This document shows, piece by piece, positions 1 through 8,352 of a stretch of DNA of 39,560 bases; within the stretch, counting starts at the first letter, position 1, and every line of letters starts with the position of its first letter. Origin of the DNA: Betaproteobacteria bacterium (GTDB lineage Bacteria > Pseudomonadota > Gammaproteobacteria > Burkholderiales > Casimicrobiaceae); the NCBI GenBank assembly GCA_027492485.1, contig JAPUER010000073.1:1-39560 (forward strand). The letters are read 5' to 3'. Position numbers and translations under genes: made by a program. The notes below the pieces were generated by a model. The model was given only the letters and a program-made list of their open reading frames with translations. It did no database searches and was not told the DNA's origin.

Positions 1-24
1 CCCCCCCCCCCCCCCCCCCCCCCC
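1..24. other. Poly-C run at window start
   Basis: The first 24 bases are all C, followed directly by ordinary sequence. No neighbouring structure explains it. A homopolymer of this length exactly at the edge of the sequence is more likely a sequencing or assembly end artefact than biology, but this cannot be settled from the window. Confidence 0.9.
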
Positions 25-54
25 ACGACGTATCGTATTGATTTGGAAATGGAA

Positions 55-765
55 TCACTCGGGCAGTTCGACTTGCGGCATGCGTGCAAGGATGATGCCG
101 GTCTTGCGGCGCAGTCCCGGTGCGGAGAGGTTGCGTTCGTAGAAGCGCGGATTGGGCGCCATCGCCGCAAGTTTTGCCGCCTGCTCGGCGGAAAGCTGGG
201 CCGCGGACACGCCGTAGTAGCGACGCGCCGCCGCTTCGGCGCCAAAAACGCCGTTGCCCCACTCGATCACGTTGAGATAAAGCTCGAGGATGCGCTCCTT
301 GTCGAGCATGTTTTCGAGCATCAGCGTGATGATTGCTTCCTGGCCCTTGCGCAGATAACTTTTCTCGGGCGACAGAAACAGGTTTTTTGCGAGCTGCTGG
401 GTGATGGTGGAACCGCCAGCCACGGTCTTGCCGCGAGTACGGTTTTTCTCCAGCGCCAACTGGATGCCGTCCCAGTCGAAGCCCTCGTGCTCCACGAACT
501 TCGAGTCTTCCGCTGCGATCAGTGCCCGTTTCAGATTGCGCGATATCTTGTCGTAAGGAACCCACTGATACCGCAGCATCGCATCGGGTTTTTTGTCGTG
601 CAGTTCGCCCATGCGATAGGCCATGAAGGCCGTTTCGCGCGGCGCGTGATCGGCGTACCACCAGACCAGCAACGCAAACCAGCCTTGAACGGCGACAAAC
701 AGCAGCGCCATGCCGATGAGCGCTGCCACGATCATGCGGGCGAGAGTGCGCAAGGTCGCCAGCAT
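55..765 (-). CDS. mtgA: Monofunctional peptidoglycan glycosyltransferase MtgA
   Basis: Polymerises lipid II into glycan strands at the inner membrane, without a transpeptidase domain. The 236-residue length fits the family. An N-terminal membrane segment (about residues 11-37) is followed by the GT51 domain. This contains the catalytic-glutamate region AAEDSKFVEHEGFD, then GGSTITQQLAKNLFLS and a later ILELYLNVIEWG motif, all hallmarks of GT51 enzymes. The ATG at 765 places the membrane anchor at the N-terminus. It lies 15 bases downstream of aroE on the same strand, so it is probably the last gene of the RNB/TonB/aroE/mtgA transcription unit, an order familiar from betaproteobacteria. Confidence 0.96.
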   Translation of the reverse strand: MLATLRTLARMIVAALIGMALLFVAVQGWFALLVWWYADHAPRETAFMAYRMGELHDKKPDAMLRYQWVPYDKISRNLKRALIAAEDSKFVEHEGFDWDGIQLALEKNRTRGKTVAGGSTITQQLAKNLFLSPEKSYLRKGQEAIITLMLENMLDKERILELYLNVIEWGNGVFGAEAAARRYYGVSAAQLSAEQAAKLAAMAPNPRFYERNLSAPGLRRKTGIILARMPQVELPE

Positions 766-780
766 TGCAATGCAGACGGG

Positions 781-1635
781 CTACGACGCCAGCAGCTCGG
801 CGCGCAGTTGCGCCATGACCGGTGCCGCTGGCGGCAATACGCCGCGCCATTGCACGTAGCTCTCGGCGGCCTGCTCGACGAGCATGCCAAGGCCGTCGCA
901 GATGCGGGCAGCGCCGTGCTGCGCGGCCCACCGCAGGAACACCGTCGGCGCCTTGCCGTACATCATGTCGTAGGCCAGCGCGTCTGGCGCAAAGACCGAC
1001 GCCGTCTCCGGCAGCGGCAACGCACCGCTGAGGCTGGCCGAGGTGGCGTTGATCACCACGTCGAAACGCTGCGCACCGGCGACGAGCTGATCGGCAGTCA
1101 TCGCGGTGACCGGGTGCTGCGCCGAGTAGTGCGCGACCAGCTCGACGGCGGTAGCGTGGGTGCGATTCACCACCATCAGCGCGGCGGGTTCGCGCAACAG
1201 CAGCGGCCCGATGACGCCGCGCACCGCGCCGCCGGCGCCAAGCAGCAGCACCCGCTTGCCGCGCAGCGCAACACCCTGATTGCTTTCGATATCGCGCACC
1301 AGGCCGGCGCCGTCGGTGTTGTCGCAATACCAATGATCGCCCCGCCACATCAGGAAGTTCGCGGCACCGGCCTGCCGGGCACGCAGCGATGCCTCGCGCG
1401 CCACGGCGAAGGCATCGAGCTTGAATGGCACGGTGACATTGGCGCCGACGCCGCCTTCATTGCGAAAGCGTTCGAGGTCGTTGTCGAATTCGCCCAGCGG
1501 ACACAGGCGCGCCACGTAGTCGATCTGCTGGCCGACGCTGGCGGCAAACATGGCGTGAATGCGCGGGCTCTTGCTGTGCGCGATCGGGTTGCCGAACACG
1601 GCGTAGCGGCCGGCGGCGGGCGAAGGTGTGGTCAT
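781..1635 (-). CDS. aroE: Shikimate dehydrogenase AroE
   Basis: Catalyses NADPH-dependent reduction of 3-dehydroshikimate to shikimate in aromatic amino acid biosynthesis. The 284-residue protein starts with the substrate-binding motif NPIAHSKSPRIH. It carries VTVPFK with the catalytic lysine near residue 67, the nucleotide-binding loop GAGGAVRGV near residue 133, and the NRT motif that senses the NADP phosphate. The ATG at 1635 overlaps the TGA stop of the upstream TonB-like gene as ATGA, which indicates translational coupling. Length and motifs agree with AroE rather than the quinate dehydrogenase YdiB, but substrate preference cannot be read from sequence alone. Confidence 0.96.
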   Translation of the reverse strand: MTTPSPAAGRYAVFGNPIAHSKSPRIHAMFAASVGQQIDYVARLCPLGEFDNDLERFRNEGGVGANVTVPFKLDAFAVAREASLRARQAGAANFLMWRGDHWYCDNTDGAGLVRDIESNQGVALRGKRVLLLGAGGAVRGVIGPLLLREPAALMVVNRTHATAVELVAHYSAQHPVTAMTADQLVAGAQRFDVVINATSASLSGALPLPETASVFAPDALAYDMMYGKAPTVFLRWAAQHGAARICDGLGMLVEQAAESYVQWRGVLPPAAPVMAQLRAELLAS

Positions 1636-2558
1636 GGCGTCTTCGGCAGCGAACCGGCGGAGCTTTCCAGTTCGCCCGCGCGGGTGAAGCTCCAGGTTCG
1701 GGTGATGTAGAGGATGTCGGTGTCGTTACGGATGTCCGGCGGAAACGGCGCGTAAGGCGCCGCCAGTTCGACGATCTTCAGCGCCGCCGCATCGAGAATC
1801 TTCTTGCCGGAGCCGCGGTCGATTTCAATCGTTTCGATGCGCCCGTCGGCCTTGATGCCGACGGTCAGCACCAGCGAGCCATAAAGCTTCTGGCTGCGAG
1901 CCGCCTCCGGGTAGTTGGCGTTTCCCACGCGTTCCACCTTCTGCCGCCAGTCTTCGACGTAGCGCGCGAAGCGGTACTCGGTGGCACGGGCGCCGATGTG
2001 CTTTTTCTTCGGACGCTGCTGGTAGCTGTCGAATTCGCGGGCGATCTGGGCTTCCAGTCGCTGCAATTCGAGCGCCTTGGCCGACAGCTCGCGGTAGGTG
2101 TTGGCGGCATCGACCTTGCTCGATTCCTTGGCCTCACGATCGGTATTGGTCTGGCTCTTCGATTTCAGTTGTCGCAGCAGCTCACGGGTCTGGCGTTCGA
2201 GCGCTTCGACCTGCTCGCGTGCCGCCGCCAGCTGTGTCTGCTGCGCATCCATCGCGGCACGCGGCAGCGGCGAGCTCAGCCGTCGTTTGGCGTCGGTATT
2301 GCCGCCGCCATCGAGATTGGCCTGCGCCAGAAAATCGGACTGCGACGGCTTCGAGCTCGTCTTCGCATTGACCAGCGACACTTCCAGCGGCGGTGAAACG
2401 GCCGGCGCCTTGAACAGCTTGGGCAGCTCGAAGTGCAGCGACAGTACCAGCAGATGCACCCCCAGCGAAGCCGCCAGCGTCCAGCGCAGCAACGGCCCCA
2501 TTCCCGGCGCCGCCGAGACCGGCACCGGCGCATGGATGACCTTGGCTGCGCGCTTCAC
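1632..2558 (-). CDS. TonB-family energy transducer-like protein
   Basis: A 308-residue inner-membrane anchored protein. One membrane segment (about residues 24-43) is followed by a charged, Gln-rich probable coiled coil (about 105-185). A TonB C-terminal-like domain follows (about 195-295), with YPEAARSQKLYGSLVLTVGI and DAAALKIVELAAPYAPFP, characteristic of the family. It lacks the long Pro-rich spacer of classical TonB and has no ExbB/ExbD partners here, so a role in receptor energising is not shown. The start chosen is GTG at 2558, 9 bases after the RNB stop; an internal ATG at residue 20 is possible. The stop overlaps the aroE start. This gene position is common in betaproteobacteria. Confidence 0.85.
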   Translation of the reverse strand: MKRAAKVIHAPVPVSAAPGMGPLLRWTLAASLGVHLLVLSLHFELPKLFKAPAVSPPLEVSLVNAKTSSKPSQSDFLAQANLDGGGNTDAKRRLSSPLPRAAMDAQQTQLAAAREQVEALERQTRELLRQLKSKSQTNTDREAKESSKVDAANTYRELSAKALELQRLEAQIAREFDSYQQRPKKKHIGARATEYRFARYVEDWRQKVERVGNANYPEAARSQKLYGSLVLTVGIKADGRIETIEIDRGSGKKILDAAALKIVELAAPYAPFPPDIRNDTDILYITRTWSFTRAGELESSAGSLPKTP

Positions 2559-2567
2559 GAGAGCATT

Positions 2568-4442
2568 TTAGGGGGTCGCATCCGCCGCAGCGGCGACCGA
2601 TTCAACGTAGCGAAGATGCAGCGCCGGCTCGAACAGGTCGACCTCGGCGACCGCCAGCACCACCTGCACACCGGGCGCCTGGTTCGGCATGTCGGCGATG
2701 CGCTGCACGATCGGCAGGCGGTCGAAGCGCACCAGATTTTCGCGGATGACGCGCGCCGTCAGTTTCTCGATGCCTTCCTGCTGGATGAAGCGCAGGCACC
2801 AGTAGAACTCCATCTGTTGCTGGAACTCGGCGTAACCGGCATAGGTTGCGTCGAAGTCTGCGACCGCCGCCAGCAGATCGGCGCTGCCGCGCTGATACGG
2901 CGCCGGTTGCGAACCAATCGCTGCCAGCAGCTGGCGTTGATTGACCAGGTCGGCATAGCGCCGCAGCGGCGAGGTTGCCCACAGATAGTGCGGCACGTTG
3001 AGCCCTTCGTGCGCGCCGGCAGCCGTCGACATCTTGGTTTTGCCGGCCGCCTGTACGCGGAACATGCCGGCCCAATGCCGCTCGGCAAGCAGCCCGGCCC
3101 AGGTGACGTTGGCAAAAATCATCAGTTCCGACACCAGCGTGTCGACCGGAGAGCCGCGCTGGCGCGCCGAAATCTCGACGCGACAGTCGGCAGCATCGGC
3201 GTCACCCTGCACTGCGAAGTTGTAGTCGACGCGGTTGACCGTTTGCTCTCCTCGCGCGGCGGCCAGCTTCTGCGCCAGTTGGTGCAGCACGCGCAGTTCC
3301 GCCGCGTGCCGTGCCGTGGCGTCGTGGTCGTTGACCGGGTCCAGCCAGCGCAGTTGGTCGAGCGCGGCGATGCGCAGATTGCTGTCGATGCGCACCCGTT
3401 GCAGCCGGGTTTCCGTTGCGGTGACGTTGAGCGCTGCATCCAGCGTCGCGTAAAGCGACAGCGCCACGGGCGCCTTGCCTTCGTCGAGCGAGAAGGCGGC
3501 CACGACGTCGTCCGGCAACATCGTGATCTTGTTGCCCGGCATGTAGACCGTCGACAGCCGGTCGCGCGCGACGCGGTCAAGCGCGCTGCCGATGGCGATG
3601 GCAGCCGCCGGCGCCGCAATGTGGATACCCAGCCGAAAGCCGCCGTCGGCCAGCGCAGCGAGCGAAAACGCGTCGTCGATCTCGGTGGTGCTGTCGTCGT
3701 CGATGCTGAATGCGGCCACCTCGGCGAGCGGTAATTCCGGCGATACCGGCACCGTTAGATCCGGCGGGAAGGCATCGCCTTTCGGGAAAGTGGCGCGCAG
3801 AAAGCGGTCGTAATGCAGCGCATGCGTCGACGGAATCGCCTTCGCACGCGCCAGCAGGTGCACCGGCGACATGCGGGCGCGGTCGGCGGCGGCAACCAGC
3901 GCCTTGTAGGCCAGCGACTGTTTGTCCGGCGCGTGCAGCAACTGCGACCATTGGCTGGCGATCTCCGGCGGTGCGTTGCCGGCTGCCAGCGCGAGCACCC
4001 AGGCCTCCATCTGCTCGGCCTCGCGCGCCTTGCGCTCGATGCTCGCCAGCGCGGCCTGCAACGCATCTTCTGGCGCCCGCCGGTAGCGGCCCTTGCCGCG
4101 TTTGTAGAAGTACATCGGTGCCTGCTGCAGTGCGAGCACGGTGGCGGCTTGTTGCATCGCGCCGGCCTCGGCACCGAAGTATTCCTGGGCCAGTTCGACG
4201 AATCCGAACTCATCGCGGCCTTCCGCGCTCTGCCACAGCAGCATCATGTCGATGTCCGCAAGCTGGCCTTGGGCATCGCTCATCAACTGGGCGGCCGACG
4301 GCGCGGCAAAGCGCAGCAGCATGTTGCCTGCCTTCACCTTGATGCGGCGGCCACCGGGCAACTCAACCTGCGCGGCGGCATCGGATTCGGACAGGATGGC
4401 GCCGGCCTTGATCTGGCCGTCGTCTTCAAATACAAGATTCAT
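2568..4442 (-). CDS. RNB-domain exoribonuclease (RNase II/R family)
   Basis: A 624-residue protein with the RNB catalytic domain of processive 3'-5' exoribonucleases. The acidic metal-binding stretch FSIDDDSTTEIDDAFSLA lies at about residues 248-265 and supplies the conserved aspartates. DRLSTVYMPGNKITMLP and the later YLWATSPLRRYADLVNQRQL region are also RNB hallmarks. The N-terminus (1-200) is unlike the cold-shock domains of E. coli RNase R and the C-terminus is short, so neither rnb nor rnr is assigned. The ATG at 4442 lies 6 bases after the 5'-nucleotidase stop and has no clear Shine-Dalgarno. Substrate range is unknown. Confidence 0.9.
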   Translation of the reverse strand: MNLVFEDDGQIKAGAILSESDAAAQVELPGGRRIKVKAGNMLLRFAAPSAAQLMSDAQGQLADIDMMLLWQSAEGRDEFGFVELAQEYFGAEAGAMQQAATVLALQQAPMYFYKRGKGRYRRAPEDALQAALASIERKAREAEQMEAWVLALAAGNAPPEIASQWSQLLHAPDKQSLAYKALVAAADRARMSPVHLLARAKAIPSTHALHYDRFLRATFPKGDAFPPDLTVPVSPELPLAEVAAFSIDDDSTTEIDDAFSLAALADGGFRLGIHIAAPAAAIAIGSALDRVARDRLSTVYMPGNKITMLPDDVVAAFSLDEGKAPVALSLYATLDAALNVTATETRLQRVRIDSNLRIAALDQLRWLDPVNDHDATARHAAELRVLHQLAQKLAAARGEQTVNRVDYNFAVQGDADAADCRVEISARQRGSPVDTLVSELMIFANVTWAGLLAERHWAGMFRVQAAGKTKMSTAAGAHEGLNVPHYLWATSPLRRYADLVNQRQLLAAIGSQPAPYQRGSADLLAAVADFDATYAGYAEFQQQMEFYWCLRFIQQEGIEKLTARVIRENLVRFDRLPIVQRIADMPNQAPGVQVVLAVAEVDLFEPALHLRYVESVAAAADATP

Positions 4443-4448
4443 CGGAGG

Positions 4449-5357
4449 CTACTGTTTGTTCGTAATGCCGTGCGGAACATGCCCGGCGGTGACGACCCGG
4501 CTGGCCGATTCGACATGGCGTCGCTGGTCGTCGAAGAAGATATCGGCGCCAAAGGCGCGCAGGAATTCGGCCTTGTCGAGACCACCCAGGAAAAGCGCTT
4601 CGTCGATGCGGATGCCCCAGTCGCGCAGCGTGCGGATCACCCGCTCGTGCGCCGGCGCCGAGCGCGCCGTCACCAGCGCCGTGCGGATCGGTTGGCGATC
4701 GCGCGGGAATCCGGTCTGGATGCGATGCAGCGCCGCGAGGAAATTCTTGAACGGCCCGCCGCCAAGCGGCGTACCGGCCGCCTGTTGTTCGGACTGGCTG
4801 AAGGCGTCGAGTCCGGCGGCTTGATAAACGCGCTCGGCCTCGTCGGAGAACAGCACCGCATCGCCGTCGAAGGCAATGCGCAACTCCTCATGAGCAGCGC
4901 TACGATCCGCGCGTTCACCGGCCTGCGGCACGATGGTCGCCGCCGCATGCCCCGACTCCAGCGCATGGCGAACGTCCTCCGGATCGGCCGACAGAAACAG
5001 GTGGGAGCCGAGCGCCGGCACGTAACGCGAAGTGTCGGTGCCGCCGGTGAAGACGGCGCGGGTGATGCCAAGCCGGTAGTGGGCAATGGCATTGAACACG
5101 CGCAGGCCGGTGTCGGCGCTGTTGCGCGACAGCAGTACGACTTCGACGTGTTCGCGGTCGCCCTCGTTGAGCCGCAGCAGTTTGCGCGTCAGGTCGAAGG
5201 CGACGCCGGGCTGCAGCAGCTCGTTTTCGCGTTCGATCTGATGCCGCTGGTAGGCCTCGACGCCCTGACGCTCGTAAACGGCGTGACTCTCGGACAGGTC
5301 GAACAGCGCCCGCGACGAAATCGCAACGATCAGGCGGTTGTCGATCACGGCCGGCAT
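4449..5357 (-). CDS. Cytosolic 5'-nucleotidase, cN-I-like family
   Basis: A 302-residue protein resembling the 5'-nucleotidase family that includes eukaryotic cytosolic nucleotidase I. It would dephosphorylate nucleoside monophosphates. Visible features are the start MPAVIDNRLIVAISSRALFD, the stretch RAVFTGGTDTSRYVPALGSHLFLS, IAFDGDAVLFSDEAERVY and a C-terminal DIFFDDQ motif, acidic clusters typical of this HAD-like fold. The open frame extends further upstream, but ATG 5357 gives the family-like N-terminus and avoids running into mpl. It sits 58 bases downstream of mpl on the same strand. Catalytic specificity is inferred from family only. Confidence 0.83.
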   Translation of the reverse strand: MPAVIDNRLIVAISSRALFDLSESHAVYERQGVEAYQRHQIERENELLQPGVAFDLTRKLLRLNEGDREHVEVVLLSRNSADTGLRVFNAIAHYRLGITRAVFTGGTDTSRYVPALGSHLFLSADPEDVRHALESGHAAATIVPQAGERADRSAAHEELRIAFDGDAVLFSDEAERVYQAAGLDAFSQSEQQAAGTPLGGGPFKNFLAALHRIQTGFPRDRQPIRTALVTARSAPAHERVIRTLRDWGIRIDEALFLGGLDKAEFLRAFGADIFFDDQRRHVESASRVVTAGHVPHGITNKQ

Positions 5358-5415
5358 GGTGCTGCGCCAGTGCAGGCAGAGAATGATTGCAAAGCGCCGG
5401 ACATACGAACGCTGG

Positions 5416-6786
5416 CTACGCGAAAGCGTGCGATGAAAGTTGAAGTTGTTTGAGCAATTTGTCGTGAATACCGCCAAAACCACCGTTGCTCATCACGAGA
5501 ATATGGTCGCCCGGCCGCGCGTCGCTTGCCACGGCACGCACCAGTTCATCGAGATTGCGATAGTCGGCGGCACGCGCACCCAGCGGCCGCAGCGCCTCCG
5601 CCACGTCCCAACCGACAGCACCGGAGTACGAATACACGCGGGCGGCATCGTCGAAGCTCCCCGGCAGGCGAGCGCGCATGGCGCCCAGCTTCATCGTATT
5701 CGAACGTGGCTCGAACACCGCCAGGATGCGCTCGCCCGGTTTGACCGCGCGCTTGAGTGCGGTCACGGTGGCATTGATGGCCGTCGGGTGGTGCGCAAAG
5801 TCGTCATAGAGCTTCACGCCGCCTGCCTCGCCGCGCAACTCCATGCGCCGTTTGACGCCCTGGAAGCTCGCCAGCGCGGCAAGCGCATCGCGGGGGGAAA
5901 CGCCGATGTGGCGTGCTGCCGCAATCGCGGCCAGCGCGTTGAGGCGGTTGTGCTCGCCCGGCATCGCGAGACGCAGAACACCAAAACGCTCGCCGCCGAA
6001 ATCGACCTGATCGCCGCCGGCGCCGGCGACGTAGTGCCAGCCCTGCTCGACGCCAAACGCTTCGCGCCCGCTCCAGCAGCCCATCGCCAGCGCCTCGGCG
6101 ATTTCACCGTCGGTGCCGTTGAAGATCACGCGGCCGCTGGCGGGCACGATGCGCACGACGTGATGGAACTGGCGGCGGATCGCGGCGACGTCCGGGAAGA
6201 TGTCGGCGTGGTCGTATTCGAGGTTGTTGAGCACCAGCGTGCGCGGCTTGTAATGCACGAACTTGCTGCGCTTGTCGAAGAAAGCGGTGTCGTACTCGTC
6301 CGCCTCGATGACGAACGGATGGCCGTCGGCGAGTTTGCCGAGCGCCGCCGAGACGCCAAAGTCCTGCGCCACGCCGCCGATCAGAAAGCCCGGCTCGCGT
6401 CCGGCATGGGTGAGGATCCATGCCAGCATCGACGTGGTGGTCGTCTTGCCGTGGGTGCCCGCCACCGCCAGCACATGGCGATGGCGCAACACGTGATCGG
6501 CCAGCCACTGTGGGCCGGAAACATAGTCGAGATTGGCGTCGAGAATCGCCTCGATCAGCGGATTGCCGCGGGTGATGACGTTGCCGATGACGAAGCAGTC
6601 CGGCCGCAGCTTGATCTGCTCCGGCGAATAACCTTCGATCAGTTCGATGCCCAGCGCCTGCAACTGGTCCGACATCGGCGGGTAGACGTTGGCATCGCAA
6701 CCGGTGACGGTGTGGCCGGCTTCGCGCGCCAGTGCGGCGAGGCCGCCCATGAAGGTGCCGCAAATGCCGAGAATGTGGATGTGCAT
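5416..6786 (-). CDS. mpl: UDP-N-acetylmuramate:L-alanyl-gamma-D-glutamyl-meso-diaminopimelate ligase Mpl
   Basis: Recycles peptidoglycan by ligating the released tripeptide L-Ala-D-Glu-mDAP to UDP-MurNAc in the cytoplasm. The 456-residue protein has the Mur-ligase start MHIHILGICGTFMGGLAALA (dinucleotide-type glycine loop), the ATP-binding loop GTHGKTTTTSMLAWIL near residue 110, EADEYDTAFFDKRSKF, the DDFAHHPTAI motif near 330 and the C-terminal VFEPRSNTMKLG. These match Mpl rather than MurC, and no mur/fts cluster surrounds it. ATG 6786 is the only sensible start. It is divergent from the DUF455 gene across 114 bases that hold an AT-rich candidate -10 (6849-6854) but no clear -35. Confidence 0.95.
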   Translation of the reverse strand: MHIHILGICGTFMGGLAALAREAGHTVTGCDANVYPPMSDQLQALGIELIEGYSPEQIKLRPDCFVIGNVITRGNPLIEAILDANLDYVSGPQWLADHVLRHRHVLAVAGTHGKTTTTSMLAWILTHAGREPGFLIGGVAQDFGVSAALGKLADGHPFVIEADEYDTAFFDKRSKFVHYKPRTLVLNNLEYDHADIFPDVAAIRRQFHHVVRIVPASGRVIFNGTDGEIAEALAMGCWSGREAFGVEQGWHYVAGAGGDQVDFGGERFGVLRLAMPGEHNRLNALAAIAAARHIGVSPRDALAALASFQGVKRRMELRGEAGGVKLYDDFAHHPTAINATVTALKRAVKPGERILAVFEPRSNTMKLGAMRARLPGSFDDAARVYSYSGAVGWDVAEALRPLGARAADYRNLDELVRAVASDARPGDHILVMSNGGFGGIHDKLLKQLQLSSHAFA

Positions 6787-6900
6787 GAAAGCGATTGGGG
6801 AGGGCGCGAGATCGAAACGCCGCGCCGCCTGACTCTGGGTAACCGGTAATTATCCCAGCCTTGACCGATCGCAGTTCGACGCGGTCGCCGGCGGGAGACA

Positions 6901-7728
6901 ATGGCAAGCTGTCCTCCACTTTCTGTGTCCGACGCGATGAATTCGCTACGCCCGATGTGTCTCGCCGCGCTCGCCGCCCGCAGCCCGGATGACAAGCTGT
7001 TGCTGGTTAGCGAGTTAGCAAGCGCCAACAATGCGCTCGACATTGGCGAACGACTGGCCGAGCCCGCCGGCTTGCCCGGCCGCCCACCGCGACCGCCGAT
7101 GGTGGCGCCGAAGGATGTACCGCAGCGCTCGCTGGGCAGCGCCGACGGCCGCGCGGCGCTGCTGCATGCGCTGGCGCATATCGAATTCAACGCCATCAAC
7201 CTCGCGCTCGATGCGGTCTGGCGGTTTGCCGGGCTCCCCGAAGCGTTCTACCGCGACTGGCTCAAGGTGGCGATCGAGGAGGCCTATCACTTTCGATTGT
7301 TGCGCGATCGCCTGGCGAGCCTGGGCCACGCCTACGGCGACTTTCCGGCGCACAATGGTTTGTGGGAGATGGCGGAGAAGACCAAAGACGACGTGCTGGC
7401 GCGTCTGGCGCTGGTGCCGCGCACGCTGGAGGCGCGCGGACTGGATGCCTCGCCGCCGATTCGCGCCAAACTCGCGGCGGCAGGCGATCATGACAGCGCC
7501 GCGATTCTCGACATCATCCTGCGCGACGAAATCGGCCACGTTGCCATTGGCAACCGCTGGTACCGGCATGTGTGCGGGCAGCGCGGACTGGACCCGGTTG
7601 CGACCTACGCCAGGCTGGCGACAACCCACGGCGCGCCACGGTTGCGCGGGCCGTTCAATCTCGAAGCCCGGCGCGCAGCCGGGTTCGAGCAGGCCGAACT
7701 GGACGCCCTGCAGGAACGGTTGCCCTAG
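6901..7728 (+). CDS. DUF455 family ferritin-like protein
   Basis: A 275-residue protein of the DUF455 family, which has a ferritin-like helical bundle. Candidate di-metal ligands are visible as HIEFNAINLALDA (about residue 92), EEAYHFRLLRDRL (about 125) and DEIGHVAIGNRWY (about 205), the expected pattern of E and H residues in four helices. PPRPPMVAPKDVPQRSLG is a typical family segment before the first ligand helix. The biochemical reaction is not established. ATG 6901 is preceded by GGGAG; a second ATG at residue 13 is possible. It is divergent from mpl and convergent with the DUF962 gene, so it is probably transcribed alone. Confidence 0.86.
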   Translation: MASCPPLSVSDAMNSLRPMCLAALAARSPDDKLLLVSELASANNALDIGERLAEPAGLPGRPPRPPMVAPKDVPQRSLGSADGRAALLHALAHIEFNAINLALDAVWRFAGLPEAFYRDWLKVAIEEAYHFRLLRDRLASLGHAYGDFPAHNGLWEMAEKTKDDVLARLALVPRTLEARGLDASPPIRAKLAAAGDHDSAAILDIILRDEIGHVAIGNRWYRHVCGQRGLDPVATYARLATTHGAPRLRGPFNLEARRAAGFEQAELDALQERLP

Positions 7729-7758
7729 CAAGTTTGAGCGAAACTGCTCGCTGCGAAC

Positions 7759-8082
7759 TTACCCCGAAAACCTGATCTTGCCGGTCAGCAACTGAAACCA
7801 CATCACCCAGTCGCCCATGAACGAATACAGCGGCTGCTTGAAGCTGGCCGGCTTGTTCTTCTCGAAACCGAAATGCCCGGCCCAGGCCCAGGCGTAGCCC
7901 TGCACAATGCCGACCGGAATCAGCCACCAGAGCCGGGTGACGAAGGCTGCAACCAGCAGCGCGAGGCCGATCGAAGTGCCGATGAAGTGCAGCGTGCGGC
8001 ACGTCGCGTTGCGGTGCTCGCCGAGGTAGAACGGATAAAAGTCCGCGAAGGTGGTGAATTTCTGCGCGATCGCATCGGCCAT
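7759..8082 (-). CDS. DUF962 / Mpo1-like membrane protein
   Basis: A 107-residue protein of the DUF962 family related to yeast Mpo1, an iron-dependent dioxygenase that shortens 2-hydroxy fatty acids. Family motifs include FYPFYLGEHRNATCRTLHF near the N-terminus and AWAGHFGFEKNKPASFKQPL, which carry the conserved histidines. Two hydrophobic segments (about 34-50 and 52-66) suggest membrane integration. ATG 8082 is preceded by an AGGA Shine-Dalgarno. The gene is convergent with DUF455 across a 30-base gap. Bacterial function is unproven, so the dioxygenase role is only an inference. Confidence 0.85.
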   Translation of the reverse strand: MADAIAQKFTTFADFYPFYLGEHRNATCRTLHFIGTSIGLALLVAAFVTRLWWLIPVGIVQGYAWAWAGHFGFEKNKPASFKQPLYSFMGDWVMWFQLLTGKIRFSG

Positions 8083-8352
8083 GAGGTCCTCCGGTTCGGC
8101 GCAATGCCGGTGCGCCCGTTGTCAACGATAGCGCGGAATGAGTAACGCAACAACTTCTCTGCGCCGTTTACTGCGCATACAGGCCGCCGCCGTCGAGCAA
8201 CCGGCATTTTGATCCCGCCAATTTCAACCGTTGCGCAATTTCTGTTTATAGAATCGGACGCAGTGCAGGTAGGGCTGGTCTGTACTCGCGGCAAGCGCGC
8301 CACATACTACCGGTCCGTACTTGCCGGATAGCGGTTTCCCAGGGGGTTGGGC
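8083..8352. other. Intergenic region upstream of the Kelch gene
   Basis: This 270-base gap lies between two divergent genes. It contains an AT-rich patch with TATAGAAT (8247-8254) about 100 bases before the Kelch start, a possible -10, but no well-spaced -35. A purine-rich AGGGGG (8341-8346) sits 6 bases before ATG 8353 and decides that start. No RNA gene was recognised. Confidence 0.4.

Noticed and set aside
1-24. 24-base poly-C as a biological tract
   Set aside because: It sits exactly at the sequence edge with no gene or phase-variation context, so a sequencing or assembly artefact is more likely.
43-1710. Long plus-strand frame opposite mtgA and aroE (and similar ones at 3813-5453, 5440-6849, 20250-22091, 26681-28354)
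   Set aside because: They are antisense to genes with clear family motifs, are rich in Arg, His, Gln and Ala as expected for shadow frames in GC-rich DNA, and show no domains.
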